NCBI GenBank assembly: GCA_041389525.1
Contig: JAWKRR010000032.1
Location: 1-64,000, forward strand
Direction of reading: 5' to 3'
Origin: JACKFB01 sp041389525
GTDB lineage: Bacteria > Myxococcota_A > UBA9042 > PHBI01 > JACKFB01
Length of the DNA: 64,000 nucleotides
Made by a program: the position numbers and the translations under genes. The notes beneath the pieces are model-generated. The model did not search any database, had not been told where the DNA came from, and worked only from the letters and a program-made list of their open reading frames with translations. Each line of letters starts with the position of its first letter. Positions within the stretch are counted from its first letter, which is position 1. Positions 9,158-18,249 of this stretch are shown one piece after another.

Positions 9158-11389
9158 ATGATGCGCCCCATGCGCACCCTCATCTTCGCCGTCGCCCTCC
9201 TCGCCTCCCCAAGCGCCTCGGCGACCACCCTCGACGAGGTCCACGACTGGATGCGCGCCGGCCGCGGCGAGGCCGTCGTCGCCGCGCTGACCACGCTGCT
9301 CCCGACCCTCGATGAGGCCGCCCAACACGACGCGCGCTTCACCATCGGCCGCCTCCTGGTCGAAGAGGGCCGCCCCCAGGCGCTCGAGTATCTGACCCAG
9401 CTGCCGGCCCCCTTCGACCCGGTCGACGACCGCCGCCTCTTCTGGCTCGCCCGCGCCTACGCGCTGAACCCCACCGACCCCGCCGCGCTCGCGGCCATCG
9501 ACGCCGCCCTCCGCGCCACCAAAGACGACCGCGAGGTCGCCACCCTGACCCTCGCCCGCGCCGACGTCCTCGACGCGCAGAGCCAGCCCGCGGCTGCCGA
9601 AAAGGCCCTCGCCCGCGTCGCCGCCCGCCCGCCTCGCGACCTCGCCGCCCACGCCCTGCGCCGCCTCGCCTTGCGCGCCCGAGATCGCACGCCAAAGCCC
9701 GACCTCGCCGCCGCCAAACGCTACGCCCGCCGCATCGCGGTGCGCTTTCCGGACACCGATGCGTCACCCACCGCCGATCTCGGGCTGCAGACCTCCGATC
9801 TGTCGGACCGCGAGCGCTTCGACCGCGCCAAGATCCTCATGGCGCACTTCCGCTACGTCGAGGCGCGCGAAGAGCTACGCCGCCTGACCGAGCACCCGAA
9901 GCTCGGCTACGAGGCGCGCTGGCTGGTCGGCGTCATCGGGCTGCAGAAGCTGCGCGACGCCCCGGTCGAGGCCCGCGCCATGCTCGAGCGCGTCGCCGCC
10001 AGCCCCGGCCCCCGCGCCGAGGACGCGCTGATGGGCGTGATGCGCACGTGGATCAAGGAGGACCACTACGAGGACGCGCTGAAGGTGGGCGACTCCTACC
10101 TGCGCCGCTACCCCAAGGGCGCCCACCGCGCGGCCATCGCCTACTACAAGGGCTGGCTGCCCTACGACCAGCGCAACTGCAAGGAGGCCGTGCCGGCGCT
10201 GCGCAGCTACATGAAGAGCTACGGCGACAAGGGCTCGTATGTGCGCGGCTTCATCGCGTGGTGCGGCATCCGCGACGGCCAGTGGGAGCAGGCGATCCGC
10301 GACTACGACGTGCTGGTGAGCTACGGGGGTGCCGTGACCCGCGGAAAAGCTTGGTACTGGCAGGGCGTGGCCCTCGATGAGCTTGGGCGCCGCGACGAGG
10401 CGCGGGAGCGCTTCGCCAAGATCCGCCGCGACTACCCGCTGACCTGGTACGACATCCTGGCGCAGCAGCGGATCGCGCGCTGGGACGGCCGAGACCCGCG
10501 GGCTTCGGCGCTGCCCTGGCCCGAGGGCGGCACGCTGGCCTTGGCCGCCCACCCGGTCTCCCGCGACGCGCTGGAGTGGCCGCGCCTGTCGGGCCGCAAC
10601 GCCGCGGCCTTCGCCCGGGTGAAGCGGCTGGTCGCCCTGGGCGAGGTCGACCACGCGCGCGCTGCCTACGGCTCCATCCGCACGGGCGTCGAGCGCTCGG
10701 TGCCGTCGGACCAACGCGACGCCTTCATCCGCGCCATGGCCGACGCGGTCGAGGACTACAAGCACGGCTGGGACCTCGCCAGCGGCGGACGCCTCGGCGG
10801 CATGTGGGCGCTGGACGAACCCGAGAGCGCCCGCTGGCTCATGGGCTACCCGCGCGCCTACAAGCCCCTGGTCGAGTACCTCGGCGGCGTCGACGGCGTC
10901 CCACCAGCGTTTATCTACTCGATCATGCGCCAGGAGAGCCGCTACCACCCCGCGATGGTCTCGGCGATGGACGCGGTCGGCGCGCTGCAGATGATCTTCC
11001 CCACCGCCGAGCAGGTCGCTGTCGAGCGCGGCCTCACCTTCGACGCCGTCAGCTTCGCCGACCCCCGCGTGGGCTTCGCCTACTCGTCGCACTACATGGC
11101 CCGCCACGACACGATCTGGCACGGCCAGCTCGTCCTGACGGCCGCCAGCTACAACGCCGGCCCGCAGCCGATCGCCCGCTGGCTACGCGAGAACAAGGGC
11201 GCGCCGCTGGACCGCCTCGTCGAGGAGTTCACCTACAACGAGGCCCGCGCCTACTGCCGCATGGTCGCCTCGCACCTGCTGCGCTACCTCTGGCTCTACG
11301 AGGCCGACCCCGCCAAGCGCGCGCCCATCCTCGACCGCCTCTTCCCCCTCGAGGTCAACTACGAGGTCCCGGACGACGTGGGCTACTGA
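9158..11389 (+). CDS. Soluble lytic murein transglycosylase
   Basis: A periplasmic peptidoglycan-cleaving enzyme of 743 residues. A signal peptide (L-I-F-A-V-A-L-L-A-S-P-S-A-S-A) follows the start; ATG 9158, 9161 or 9170 are all possible. Residues 25-590 are an alpha-helical, TPR-like superhelix as in Slt70. The SLT catalytic domain covers about residues 580-730: S-I-M-R-Q-E-S-R-Y-H-P with the catalytic glutamate, then V-G-A-L-Q-M-I-F-P-T and A-A-S-Y-N-A-G. All three signature motifs are present, so it should be active. It is followed by a perfect hairpin. Confidence 0.92.
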   Translation: MMRPMRTLIFAVALLASPSASATTLDEVHDWMRAGRGEAVVAALTTLLPTLDEAAQHDARFTIGRLLVEEGRPQALEYLTQLPAPFDPVDDRRLFWLARAYALNPTDPAALAAIDAALRATKDDREVATLTLARADVLDAQSQPAAAEKALARVAARPPRDLAAHALRRLALRARDRTPKPDLAAAKRYARRIAVRFPDTDASPTADLGLQTSDLSDRERFDRAKILMAHFRYVEAREELRRLTEHPKLGYEARWLVGVIGLQKLRDAPVEARAMLERVAASPGPRAEDALMGVMRTWIKEDHYEDALKVGDSYLRRYPKGAHRAAIAYYKGWLPYDQRNCKEAVPALRSYMKSYGDKGSYVRGFIAWCGIRDGQWEQAIRDYDVLVSYGGAVTRGKAWYWQGVALDELGRRDEARERFAKIRRDYPLTWYDILAQQRIARWDGRDPRASALPWPEGGTLALAAHPVSRDALEWPRLSGRNAAAFARVKRLVALGEVDHARAAYGSIRTGVERSVPSDQRDAFIRAMADAVEDYKHGWDLASGGRLGGMWALDEPESARWLMGYPRAYKPLVEYLGGVDGVPPAFIYSIMRQESRYHPAMVSAMDAVGALQMIFPTAEQVAVERGLTFDAVSFADPRVGFAYSSHYMARHDTIWHGQLVLTAASYNAGPQPIARWLRENKGAPLDRLVEEFTYNEARAYCRMVASHLLRYLWLYEADPAKRAPILDRLFPLEVNYEVPDDVGY

Positions 11390-11392
11390 CGG

Positions 11393-11446
11393 GGGCAATC
11401 GCGTGAAGTGCCGTGCCGGGTCGTGGGCTCGGAGGCGCGATTGCCC
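11393..11446. terminator. Hairpin after lytic transglycosylase gene
   Basis: Perfect 11 bp inverted repeat (GGGCAATCGCG at 11393-11403 and CGCGATTGCCC at 11436-11446) directly after the transglycosylase stop, which is itself 3 bases before the stem. It is placed like a terminator but lacks a long T-run afterwards, so factor-independent termination is uncertain. Confidence 0.5.
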
Positions 11447-11448
11447 GC

Positions 11449-11477
11449 TTTCAGCCTTCAGCCTTTAGCCTTCAGCC
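11449..11477. repeat. Short tandem repeat, TTCAGCC type
   Basis: Four adjoining copies of a 7-8 base unit (TTTCAGCC, TTCAGCC, TTTAGCC, TTCAGCC) directly after the hairpin, in the gap between convergent genes. No function is evident. Confidence 0.6.
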
Positions 11478-11547
11478 GGGCGGACGCACATGCGCGTTCA
11501 GAGGTCGGGACAGCGCGCTCGGGTTGGCGATCGCGCCGTCGCCCGGC

Positions 11548-12090
11548 TCACTCCGCTTCGAGGAACCCGTCGATATACTGGTCGAAGAGCGCGCGCGTCT
11601 CGGGAGTCGGCGGCGTGTCGTCGACGGTGCCCACGACGATCACGGTGTCGCCGTCGGCCGTGGCCTCGCCGTGGTGCAGGAGCCCCGAGCCGTTGATCCA
11701 GAGGACGACCTGCTGGAGCGCTTTGGCGGCCGCGGTCGGCGACTCGTAGCGCAAGAGCCCCACGCGCAGCGCGGTGCCGGAGACGTCGAGCAGCTCAGCG
11801 CTCTTCGCACCCGTCACGGCGAGCTGGGCTTCCGTGGCCTGGGTCGCGGCGCGCGAGATCGGCTTGCCGAGCGCGGTGAGCGTCTTCTGCATGGGGCTGG
11901 GCGCCGCCTCGGGCGCAGCCGCGCTCGCGGCCTCAGCCGCCTCCGCCTTGCCGGCCGCCTGCGCCGCCGGTGTCCCCTCGTCCTTCTTTGAGCAGCCTGG
12001 CGCCGCCAGCAGCGCCAGCAGGGCCCACAGCGTGACCGCCGTCCACAGAATGCGCCGTCGCGCCCCACACCTGCCGTGCTCGTGCTGCAT
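11548..12090 (-). CDS. Hypothetical lipoprotein
   Basis: A 180-residue protein with an N-terminal hydrophobic segment ending in the lipobox L-A-A-P-G-C (Cys about residue 32), so it is probably lipid-anchored outside the cytoplasm. The cysteine is followed by charged residues and an Ala/Glu/Pro-rich linker (about residues 36-66), then a compact C-terminal domain (about 70-180) containing L-R-V-G-L-L-R-Y-E-S and G-D-T-V-I-V-V-G-T. I do not recognise the domain. It is convergent with the lytic transglycosylase gene and has no operon partner; the next gene on the same strand is 364 bp away. Confidence 0.7.
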   Translation of the reverse strand: MQHEHGRCGARRRILWTAVTLWALLALLAAPGCSKKDEGTPAAQAAGKAEAAEAASAAAPEAAPSPMQKTLTALGKPISRAATQATEAQLAVTGAKSAELLDVSGTALRVGLLRYESPTAAAKALQQVVLWINGSGLLHHGEATADGDTVIVVGTVDDTPPTPETRALFDQYIDGFLEAE

Positions 12091-12212
12091 CGTGCCACCC
12101 CTCGTGGCGCCGACGATACAGGCGGTCCGGCCCCGCCGACAAGCCGACAGGAGCGAGCGCTTCGTGACGCCTCGTCACCGCGCCGCCGCGAGCGTCTCGG
12201 CGGCGTGAAAGG

Positions 12213-12266
12213 TCCGAGCCCGGGTTGGGAGCAGCGACCACGTGCTGTTCCTCACCCGGGCTCGGA
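12213..12266. repeat. Perfect 13 bp inverted repeat in intergenic gap
   Basis: The 364 bp gap 12091-12454 holds no convincing gene. It contains a stem with arms TCCGAGCCCGGGT (12213-12225) and its exact complement (12254-12266), enclosing a 28 base loop. It could be a structured RNA or terminator on the minus strand downstream of the enoyl-CoA hydratase gene; it has no U-tract. Confidence 0.5.
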
Positions 12267-12306
12267 GAGTCGGAGAGCCCGTGACGGGATGCACGAGCCC
12301 GACCTG

Positions 12307-12337
12307 TCACCGTCCGCTGCACCCGCTCGGACGGTGA
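12307..12337. repeat. Perfect 10 bp inverted repeat, second hairpin of the gap
   Basis: Arms TCACCGTCCG (12307-12316) and CGGACGGTGA (12328-12337) with an 11 base loop, 118 bp downstream of the enoyl-CoA hydratase stop. It may act as that gene's terminator, but no T-run follows in either direction. Confidence 0.45.
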
Positions 12338-12454
12338 CGCCCCGTTTATGCGAAAAGCTGCGTAAGCTGTCAAGGGGGATCTCGCGGAGCATCGTCGCCG
12401 CACCACGTGGACGCTCGATTATCCAGTGATTGACTGGCGATTCGTGGCGCCCGC

Positions 12455-13222
12455 CTAAGGGTCTTCGGGCTGGCCATGCCGGCCCGCACCCGCGGAAAAT
12501 CGCTGGGCGCCCGCCAGCCCCTCCGCCGCCAGCGCCACCAGGCCCGCCTCGAACTCCCCCGCCATGGCCTCGCTGAGCGGCAGCTCCCACTGCGCCAGCG
12601 CCGACGCGCGGTCCGCCCGCATGCAGGCCTGCGGAGACGCGGCGATCTGCTCGGCGAGCGCCTCGGCCTCGGCCCGCGCCGCCCCCGCGGCCACCACGCG
12701 ATTCACCAGCCCCATGCCCAGCGCCTCGTCCGCCCCCACCAGCCGCCCGGTCAGGATCAGGTCCATGGCCCGCCCCATCCCCACGACCCGCGGCAGCCGC
12801 ACCGTCCCGCCGTCGATGAGCGGCACGCCCCAGCGCCTGCACAGCACCCCAAGCTGCGCGTCCGCGTCGGCGACCCGCAGGTCGCACCACAGCGCGAGTT
12901 CGAGGCCGCCCGCCACGGCGAACCCGCTGATGGCCGCGATGACCGGCTTCGACAGCGCCATCCGCGTCGGCCCCATGGGCCCGTCGCCCTCGCGATCCAG
13001 CCGGTTGGCCTGCCCGGTCGCCACCGCCTTCAGGTCCGCGCCCGCGCAGAAGGTCCCGCCCGCACCCCACAGCACCGCCACCCGCGCCGAATCGTCAGCC
13101 TCGAACTCGCGAAATGCGTCGGCGAGTGCGTCGGCCGTGGGTCGATCCACCGCGTTCCGCACCTCCGGTCGGTCCAGGATCACCGTCGTCACAGGTCCCC
13201 GCCGCTCGCTCCGCACCGCCAT
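12455..13222 (-). CDS. Enoyl-CoA hydratase/isomerase family protein
   Basis: A 255-residue crotonase-fold enzyme acting on acyl-CoA thioesters. The N-terminal V-T-T-V-I-L-D-R-P-E-V-R-N-A-V and the oxyanion-hole motif F-C-A-G-A-D-L-K (about residues 60-67) are clear, as is the second oxyanion segment I-S-G-F-A-V-A-G-G-L-E-L-A-L (about 99-112). The catalytic region has W-G-V-P-L-I-D-G-G-T instead of the two-glutamate hydratase pattern, so the exact reaction is uncertain. Start: ATG 13222 is preceded by a G-rich ribosome-binding site; GTG 13228 is the alternative. It is divergent from the phosphotransferase gene at 13301. Confidence 0.85.
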   Translation of the reverse strand: MAVRSERRGPVTTVILDRPEVRNAVDRPTADALADAFREFEADDSARVAVLWGAGGTFCAGADLKAVATGQANRLDREGDGPMGPTRMALSKPVIAAISGFAVAGGLELALWCDLRVADADAQLGVLCRRWGVPLIDGGTVRLPRVVGMGRAMDLILTGRLVGADEALGMGLVNRVVAAGAARAEAEALAEQIAASPQACMRADRASALAQWELPLSEAMAGEFEAGLVALAAEGLAGAQRFSAGAGRHGQPEDP

Positions 13223-13300
13223 GACCACCCCCCGGTACCTCGCGCGCGCCCCGTCGCCTTGCGCCCCACCCGGGCCCGCGCGTTATGCTTATTCGGCGCG

Positions 13301-14488
13301 ATGATGCGCGCCGTGCCCGAGGTTGTCATGCCGGACCCCACCGCGCCCGAGGCCCTCGCAGGCCGCGTCGAGCGCGCGCTGCGAGAGCAGACCGGCCTCG
13401 ATCTGCGCGTGTCGGCGCTGACCCCGCTGCACGGCGGCGCGTGTCAGGACAACGTCGCGCTGGACGTGGACCTGGACGGCGCCCGCCACGCCCTGGTGCT
13501 GCGCGGCGACTCGCCAAGCTCGCTGCCGGGATCCCTCGGGCGAAGACACGAGTTCGCCGTCGTCGCCGCCGCCGCGAAGGCCGGCGTCGAGACCCCCGAG
13601 CCGCGCTGGCTGGTGCGGGGCGCGCTGCGCGATGACGCCTACGCCTACTGCATGCCGCGGCTGGAGGGCTCGGCCATCGGCCGCGTGCTCGTCGCCGAGC
13701 CGACCCTCGCCCAGGCCCGCGCGGACCTCCCGACGCGGCTGGCCGCCAACCTGGCGCGCATCCACACCATCACGCCGGACACCGACCCGGACCTGCCGCT
13801 GCCCGATCTCGGGCGTATTCGCGCTGAAGGGGCGGCCGCCTACGCCGTGTCCTTCGTCCGCACCATGCTGGCCGGCCTGCCGGAGCCGCGCCCCGCGCTG
13901 CACTTGGTCCTGCGGTGGTTGGAGGAAAGCCAGCCCGAGGTCCGCGAGCTTGTGTTGGTTCATGGCGACTTCCGGACCGGCAACTTCCTCGTGACGCCCG
14001 CGGGGCTCACCGGGATCCTCGACTGGGAGTTCGCGCATTGGGGGAGCCCCGCCGACGACCTGGGGTGGATCTGCGTGCGCGACTGGCGATTCGGTCGGCT
14101 GGACCACCCGGTGGGTGGGTTCGCCAAGCGGGCCGAGTTTTACCGCGCGTATGAGCGGGTCTCGGGGCGGCGGCTGGACCGGGCGGCGCTGCACTGGTGG
14201 GAGGTGCTGGGCAACGCGCGGTGGGCGGCGGCGGCGGCGTGGCAGGGGGAGCGGTATCTGTCGGGGGAGGTGCCCGACTTTGAGTTGATCGCGATTGGGC
14301 GGCGGGCGGCCGAGATGGAGTGGGAGGCGCTGAGGCTGATGGAGGCGGGGTTTTTGTGGGGGTGGGTGTTGGGGTTGGCGCGCCGCCGGAGGGGTTGGTT
14401 TTGGGTGGCGGGGGTGAGAGGGGGTTGGTGGGGTGAGGGGTGGTTTTTTTACCACGGAGGCACGGAGGCACGGAGGACTTGGGCTTAG
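13301..14488 (+). CDS. Phosphotransferase family protein (APH-like)
   Basis: A 395-residue kinase-like protein of the aminoglycoside phosphotransferase fold. The catalytic loop is V-L-V-H-G-D-F-R-T-G-N-F-L-V (about residues 220-233) and the metal-binding Asp is in G-I-L-D-W-E-F-A-H-W-G-S (about 240-251). In other bacteria this type of protein is found with DUF6285 and an acyl-CoA dehydrogenase (ACAD10/11-like system), exactly as here, so a role in hydroxyacyl-CoA phosphorylation and catabolism is likely. The last roughly 40 residues are low-complexity (R-R-R-R-G-W-F-W and G-G-W-W-G-E-G-W) and read into an intergenic repeat at 14451, so the true C-terminus may have been altered. Confidence 0.82.
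   Translation: MMRAVPEVVMPDPTAPEALAGRVERALREQTGLDLRVSALTPLHGGACQDNVALDVDLDGARHALVLRGDSPSSLPGSLGRRHEFAVVAAAAKAGVETPEPRWLVRGALRDDAYAYCMPRLEGSAIGRVLVAEPTLAQARADLPTRLAANLARIHTITPDTDPDLPLPDLGRIRAEGAAAYAVSFVRTMLAGLPEPRPALHLVLRWLEESQPEVRELVLVHGDFRTGNFLVTPAGLTGILDWEFAHWGSPADDLGWICVRDWRFGRLDHPVGGFAKRAEFYRAYERVSGRRLDRAALHWWEVLGNARWAAAAAWQGERYLSGEVPDFELIAIGRRAAEMEWEALRLMEAGFLWGWVLGLARRRRGWFWVAGVRGGWWGEGWFFYHGGTEARRTWA
14451..14476. repeat. CACGGAGG tandem repeat
   Basis: ACCACGGAGG followed by two more GCACGGAGG units, preceded by a run of seven T. It overlaps the 3' end of the phosphotransferase reading frame and lies just before the hairpin repeat at 14557. It looks like a dispersed intergenic repeat and not coding sequence. 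Confidence 0.6.
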
Positions 14489-14556
14489 TTCCTTACGTCC
14501 GAGGTCCTGCTCGATTCTGGCGGGACTCGTCTCAAATTTACGGAGTGCGTTTGGTT

Positions 14557-14616
14557 CGCGCAAAGGCGCAAAGACGCCAAGAACGCGCGTCCTTTGCGTC
14601 TTTGCGCCTTTGCGCG
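14557..14616. repeat. Long hairpin repeat, copy 1 (GCGCAAAGGCGCAAAGACGC type)
   Basis: Near-perfect inverted repeat with arms of about 29 bases built from CGCAAAG/CGCCAAG units. It is flanked by GGTTCGCGC on the left and by TGGCTCCGCCA on the right. The same flanks and architecture recur at 21219-21282. It sits inside the phosphotransferase/DUF6285/acyl-CoA dehydrogenase gene set. It is probably a REP- or MITE-like dispersed element. Confidence 0.75.
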
Positions 14617-14655
14617 AGCTTCATGGTTCTGGCTCCGCCAGGTTAGGAGAAGAGG

Positions 14656-15057
14656 ATGCAGGATCGGCCTGATAGACACGCGCTGCTGACTGCGGTGGCG
14701 GGCTTTCTCAAGTCCGATGTCATGCCGGCGGTCAAAGACCCCGGGGTGCGGTTTCGCCTGTTGGTGGCGACGCATGTGTTGGGTGTGCTCGACCGCGAGC
14801 TGGCTGGTGAGCATGGGGCTTGGGCGGCTCAGCGCGACCGGCTGGTGGCGCTCGGTTTGCCCGTGCCTTCTGAATTGCTCGATGAGCCGGCGCGGCGGGC
14901 GGCTATCGCTGGGGCGCACGCCGCGCTGGTCGCTCGGATTGACGGTGCGGCGCCGGGTGACGGCCTCGCTGCCGAGCGCGCTCACATCCTCGCGACGCTG
15001 CGCGAGAAGCTCGCCGTCGTGAACCCCCGCTTCGACCTCTCCCCGACCATCGAGTAG
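14656..15057 (+). CDS. DUF6285 domain-containing protein
   Basis: A 133-residue helical protein starting M-Q-D-R-P-D-R-H-A-L-L, preceded by a good ribosome-binding site (GGAGAAGAGG). The beginning, the F-R-L-L-V-A-T-H-V-L-G-V-L-D-R-E-L segment (about residues 48-64) and the ending with L-R-E-K-L-A-V-V-N-P-R-F match DUF6285. The family is known mainly from its position between an APH-like phosphotransferase and an ACAD10/11-type acyl-CoA dehydrogenase, as seen here. The biochemical role is unknown; an accessory subunit is plausible. The acyl-CoA dehydrogenase starts 48 bp downstream. Confidence 0.8.
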   Translation: MQDRPDRHALLTAVAGFLKSDVMPAVKDPGVRFRLLVATHVLGVLDRELAGEHGAWAAQRDRLVALGLPVPSELLDEPARRAAIAGAHAALVARIDGAAPGDGLAAERAHILATLREKLAVVNPRFDLSPTIE

Positions 15058-15105
15058 GGGAGTGCCCCCGCCTCCGCCGTCTTCCTCGCACCCAGGGCCC
15101 GACTG

Positions 15106-16302
15106 ATGGATTTCACGATTTCACCTGAGCTTGAGGCCCTGCGCCTGCGCGTCCGCACGTTCATGCACGACGAGGTGCTGCCGTCGGAGGGCGACGTCAT
15201 CATGGAGGACCGCGACGGGCGGCGCGACACGCTGACCTCGCTGCGGCTGAAGGCGCAGGCGGCCGGGCTGTGGACGCCGCATCTGCCGACGGAGCTTGGC
15301 GGCCTCGACATGGGCGTCATGGGGATGTGCGTGCTCTTCCGCGAGATGGGGCGCTCGCTGGTGGGGCCGTCCGCCTTCAACTGCGACGCGCCCGACCAGG
15401 GCAACATGGACCTGCTCCTCAAAAAAGCGAGTCCAGAGCTGCGTGAGAGGTGGTTGCAGCCGCTGTGCGCCGGCGAGATTACGAGCGCCTTCTGCATGAC
15501 CGAGCCCGCCCCGGGCGCCGGTGCGGACCCGCGAAACCTGCGCACCACCGCGACCAAGGACGGCGACGCGTGGGTCATCAAGGGCCGCAAGTGGTACTCG
15601 ACCGGCGGCGGCGACGCGTCATTTCTCATCGTGATGGCGCGCACCAGCGACGACGCCCACCACGGCGCGACGCTCTTCATCGTCGACCGTGACGCGCCGG
15701 GCGTTCAGCACCTGCGCGAGATCGAGACGATGACCGAGCCGCTGCTGGCCCACCGCGAGGCCGAGTTCGGCTTCGACGGCGTGCGCGTCGAGGCCTCCGC
15801 CATCGTGGGCGAGGTCGGCCAGGGCTTCGCGCTGGCCCAAGAGCGCCTCGTCCCCGCGCGCCTGACCCACTGCATGCGCTGGCTGGGCCTCGCCGACCGC
15901 GCGCTGGACCTGTGCAAGTCCTACCTCACGCGCCGCGTCTCCTTCGGCAAGCCCCTGGCGCGCCACCAGGCCATCCAGGCCATGGTCGCCAAGAACGCCA
16001 TGGCGATCCACGCCGGCAACCTCATGACCTTCCACTGCGCCTGGCTGATGTCCGAGGGCCGCCACCGCGAGGCCCGCACCTTCAGCTCGATGTGCAAGCT
16101 CCACACCGCGCAGATGCTGTGTCAGGTCCTCGACGACGCCATCCAGATGCACGGCGCCCTCGGTTACAGCCGCGACATGCCCTTCGGCGACTGGTACCGC
16201 TTCGCCCGCTCCGCCCGAATCGCCGACGGCCCCGACGAGGTCCACATGATGGTCGTCGCCCGCGACTACCTCGAGCGCGACGTGTCCCTGCTGGGCGGCT
16301 GA
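15106..16302 (+). CDS. Acyl-CoA dehydrogenase (ACAD10/11-like)
   Basis: A 398-residue FAD-dependent acyl-CoA dehydrogenase. Visible features are the N-terminal M-D-F-T-I-S-P-E-L-E-A-L helix, the FAD/substrate loop F-C-M-T-E-P (about residue 130), K-W-Y-S-T-G-G near 165, S-F-G-K-P-L-A-R-H-Q-A-I-Q near 285 and the C-terminal M-H-G-A-L-G-Y-S-R-D then D-G-P-D-E-V-H-M near 382. The DGPDEVH ending is typical of the ACAD11 subgroup, which fits the neighbouring phosphotransferase and DUF6285 genes and suggests breakdown of hydroxylated fatty acids. Confidence 0.9.
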   Translation: MDFTISPELEALRLRVRTFMHDEVLPSEGDVIMEDRDGRRDTLTSLRLKAQAAGLWTPHLPTELGGLDMGVMGMCVLFREMGRSLVGPSAFNCDAPDQGNMDLLLKKASPELRERWLQPLCAGEITSAFCMTEPAPGAGADPRNLRTTATKDGDAWVIKGRKWYSTGGGDASFLIVMARTSDDAHHGATLFIVDRDAPGVQHLREIETMTEPLLAHREAEFGFDGVRVEASAIVGEVGQGFALAQERLVPARLTHCMRWLGLADRALDLCKSYLTRRVSFGKPLARHQAIQAMVAKNAMAIHAGNLMTFHCAWLMSEGRHREARTFSSMCKLHTAQMLCQVLDDAIQMHGALGYSRDMPFGDWYRFARSARIADGPDEVHMMVVARDYLERDVSLLGG

Positions 16303-16530
16303 GGGAGCGGACGACACAAGAACTGCGGTCCCGGAGCAGCGCATGCGCCTCTCAGAGACGCGCTGCCGAAACGACGCGGGGAGCTCCTCGAGATTGAGCG
16401 CGCCGACGGAGCGCTGGCGGGGGCCGGCGGGTGGCGGGTTGGGCTGTGATTGGGGGTCGGTTACGGCGACGCGATAATCGTCGGAACTAGCTGGGCGTTG
16501 TTCACCCTGGAGGGTGTACGCTCCTGAATG

Positions 16531-16645
16531 TTCGAGTCGAGCGGACGCGGTATCCCACAGGAAGGCGCACGACGGAGGGGGAACGACCACATCCCAGTGA
16601 GGGTCGTCGTCCAGTGTGGGATACCCGCCCGTCTCGAGTCGGCGA
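16531..16645. repeat. Imperfect inverted repeat between convergent genes
   Basis: The 445 bp gap 16303-16747 holds no convincing gene. It contains a strong inverted repeat: GGTATCCCACA (16549-16559) and TGTGGGATACC (16615-16625), with weaker pairing outside (TCGAGTCGAG near 16533, TCTCGAGTCGG near 16633) and CGACG/CGTCG inside. It may be a terminator region, a small structured RNA or a remnant of a small mobile element. Confidence 0.5.
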
Positions 16646-16747
16646 CCATGTGTTGCCGACGCCACGGCGCTGAGCTCGCGCCCGAGCCCAGCGCCGGTCG
16701 GCGTCTCGATAGCCCCGGCGCTCAGCGCGCGTCGAGCCGCTCTCGCC

Positions 16748-18249
16748 TCACTCCTTGACGCGGGCCAGGGCCTTCTCGACGGACTTGTGTGGGCGAAGCT
16801 CCAGGGAGCGCTCGAACGCCGCGCGCGCGCCGGGCTTGTCGTTCTGCTGCTCGGCCACCAGGCCCAGGTTGTACTGGACCTGCGCCTCGAAGATCGCGTC
16901 GCCGCCGATCTCGAGCGCGCGCTTCAGGTCGGTCTTCGCGGCGTCGAGGGTCTTGTTGCGCAGGTTGGCGTAGCCGCGGCCGGACCACGCGGTCGCGACC
17001 GACCCGTCGATCGCGATCGCCTCGCTGAACTTCGCGATCGCCGCGGAGTAGTCCTTCTGGTTCGACAGGTCCCGGCCGGCCTTCACCAGCGCCGTGACCC
17101 CGGCTCCCTCGACCACCTGCGGCCGTCCGGGCCACACGGGCTCCGGCGCCGCCTTGAACGCGGTCAGCGCCGCCTCGCGCGCCTCGCCCGTGAGCGCCAG
17201 CTTCGACCAGCCGACCGTCCACTTGTGCGTGGCGGCGCCCATGGCCTTCACGACGCCGCCGGGCAGCGGGCCCGCCAGCCCGAGATCGCTCGCCTCCGCC
17301 AGGAGCCCCGAGCGCGCCGACCCGTGCACGAGATAGTCCGCCGAGCACGCGTAGTAGACATCGACCACGAAGGACCACTCCAAGCGCGGCGCGCCGTCCT
17401 CGCCGATCGAGACGTGCACGCCCTCAAGCTTTAGCTCGTCCGCGGCCCGCTCCGGCGTGGCGTCGTCGCCGTCGCACTCTTTGTAGTCGGGCATCAGCGC
17501 CGTGATGCCTGCCGTCCGGATCGCCGCGGGCAGCTTCTTCTGAACGCCCTCGAACACCGTGCGGTCGCGCGGTCCCTTCGCCAGGTCGTAGAGCGCGGTC
17601 GACCCGCTGCTGTTGCCGTGGGCGCCGCACTCGTAGCCGCTGGCCGTGGTCGCCACGATCAGCTGCGTCCCCACCCCGCCGGCCAGATCGACCGAGAAGT
17701 CGAAGTCGCCGCCCACGAGCTCGTCTGCGCTTGGCGTGTGGATGCCGATCGGATCACCGCCGGCCAGGTCGAAGCCGCGCAGGCCGGGCTCCACCATCTT
17801 GCCCGTGACCTTGCAGCCCTCGGCGTCCTCGCTCTCCATGACGCAGTCGCAGGACTTCACGGTGCGCGTGACGTCGTGGCGCTCGACGCGGAAGAGCTTC
17901 GCCCCGTCCGACACGATCACGGCCTTGCGCTCCGCGACCACCGCGTAGTCGTCGCCCCGAACCGACAGCCAGCGGGTGACCCAACCGTCGGCGGTCGGTG
18001 ACCAAACCAGCCAGTCCTCGCCTGGGTTTTCGACGACCTCGGCCGGCTTCTCAACGGCCGCCGCGGGCTCGGTCGCCGGGTCGGGCTTGGCCGCGGGGTC
18101 GGGGGCGGCGACGGGGTCCGCCGCGGGCGCTGGCTTGTCGGGGGCCGCGGTGGGCGTGGCGGGGGCGTCGGCGCGTCGGGCGCCTTGGTGCCGCAGCCAG
18201 CCGCCAGGGTCACCGCGAGAACTGACAGAGCAAGTGCACGGAATCGCAT
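16748..18249 (-). CDS. TPR-repeat lipoprotein (frameshifted near its N-terminus)
   Basis: An exported lipoprotein of roughly 500 residues. The start ATG 18249 gives a signal peptide ending in the lipobox T-L-A-A-G-C. A Pro/Ala/Asp-rich linker follows, then a region with a C-D-C motif (S-C-D-C-V-M-E-S-E), and at the C-terminus two TPR-like helices pairs (D-Y-S-A-A-I-A-K-F-S-E-A-I-A and F-E-R-S-L-E-L-R-P). The signal peptide and the body are in different frames: adding one base to the G5 run at 18161-18165 (C5 in coding sense) joins them into one open frame. This is either a sequencing/assembly error or a disrupted gene. Function unknown. Confidence 0.7.

Noticed and set aside
11393..12337. Strong intrinsic terminators
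   Set aside because: The stems are perfect but none is followed by a clear T-run on the proper strand, so they are listed as hairpins with low confidence.
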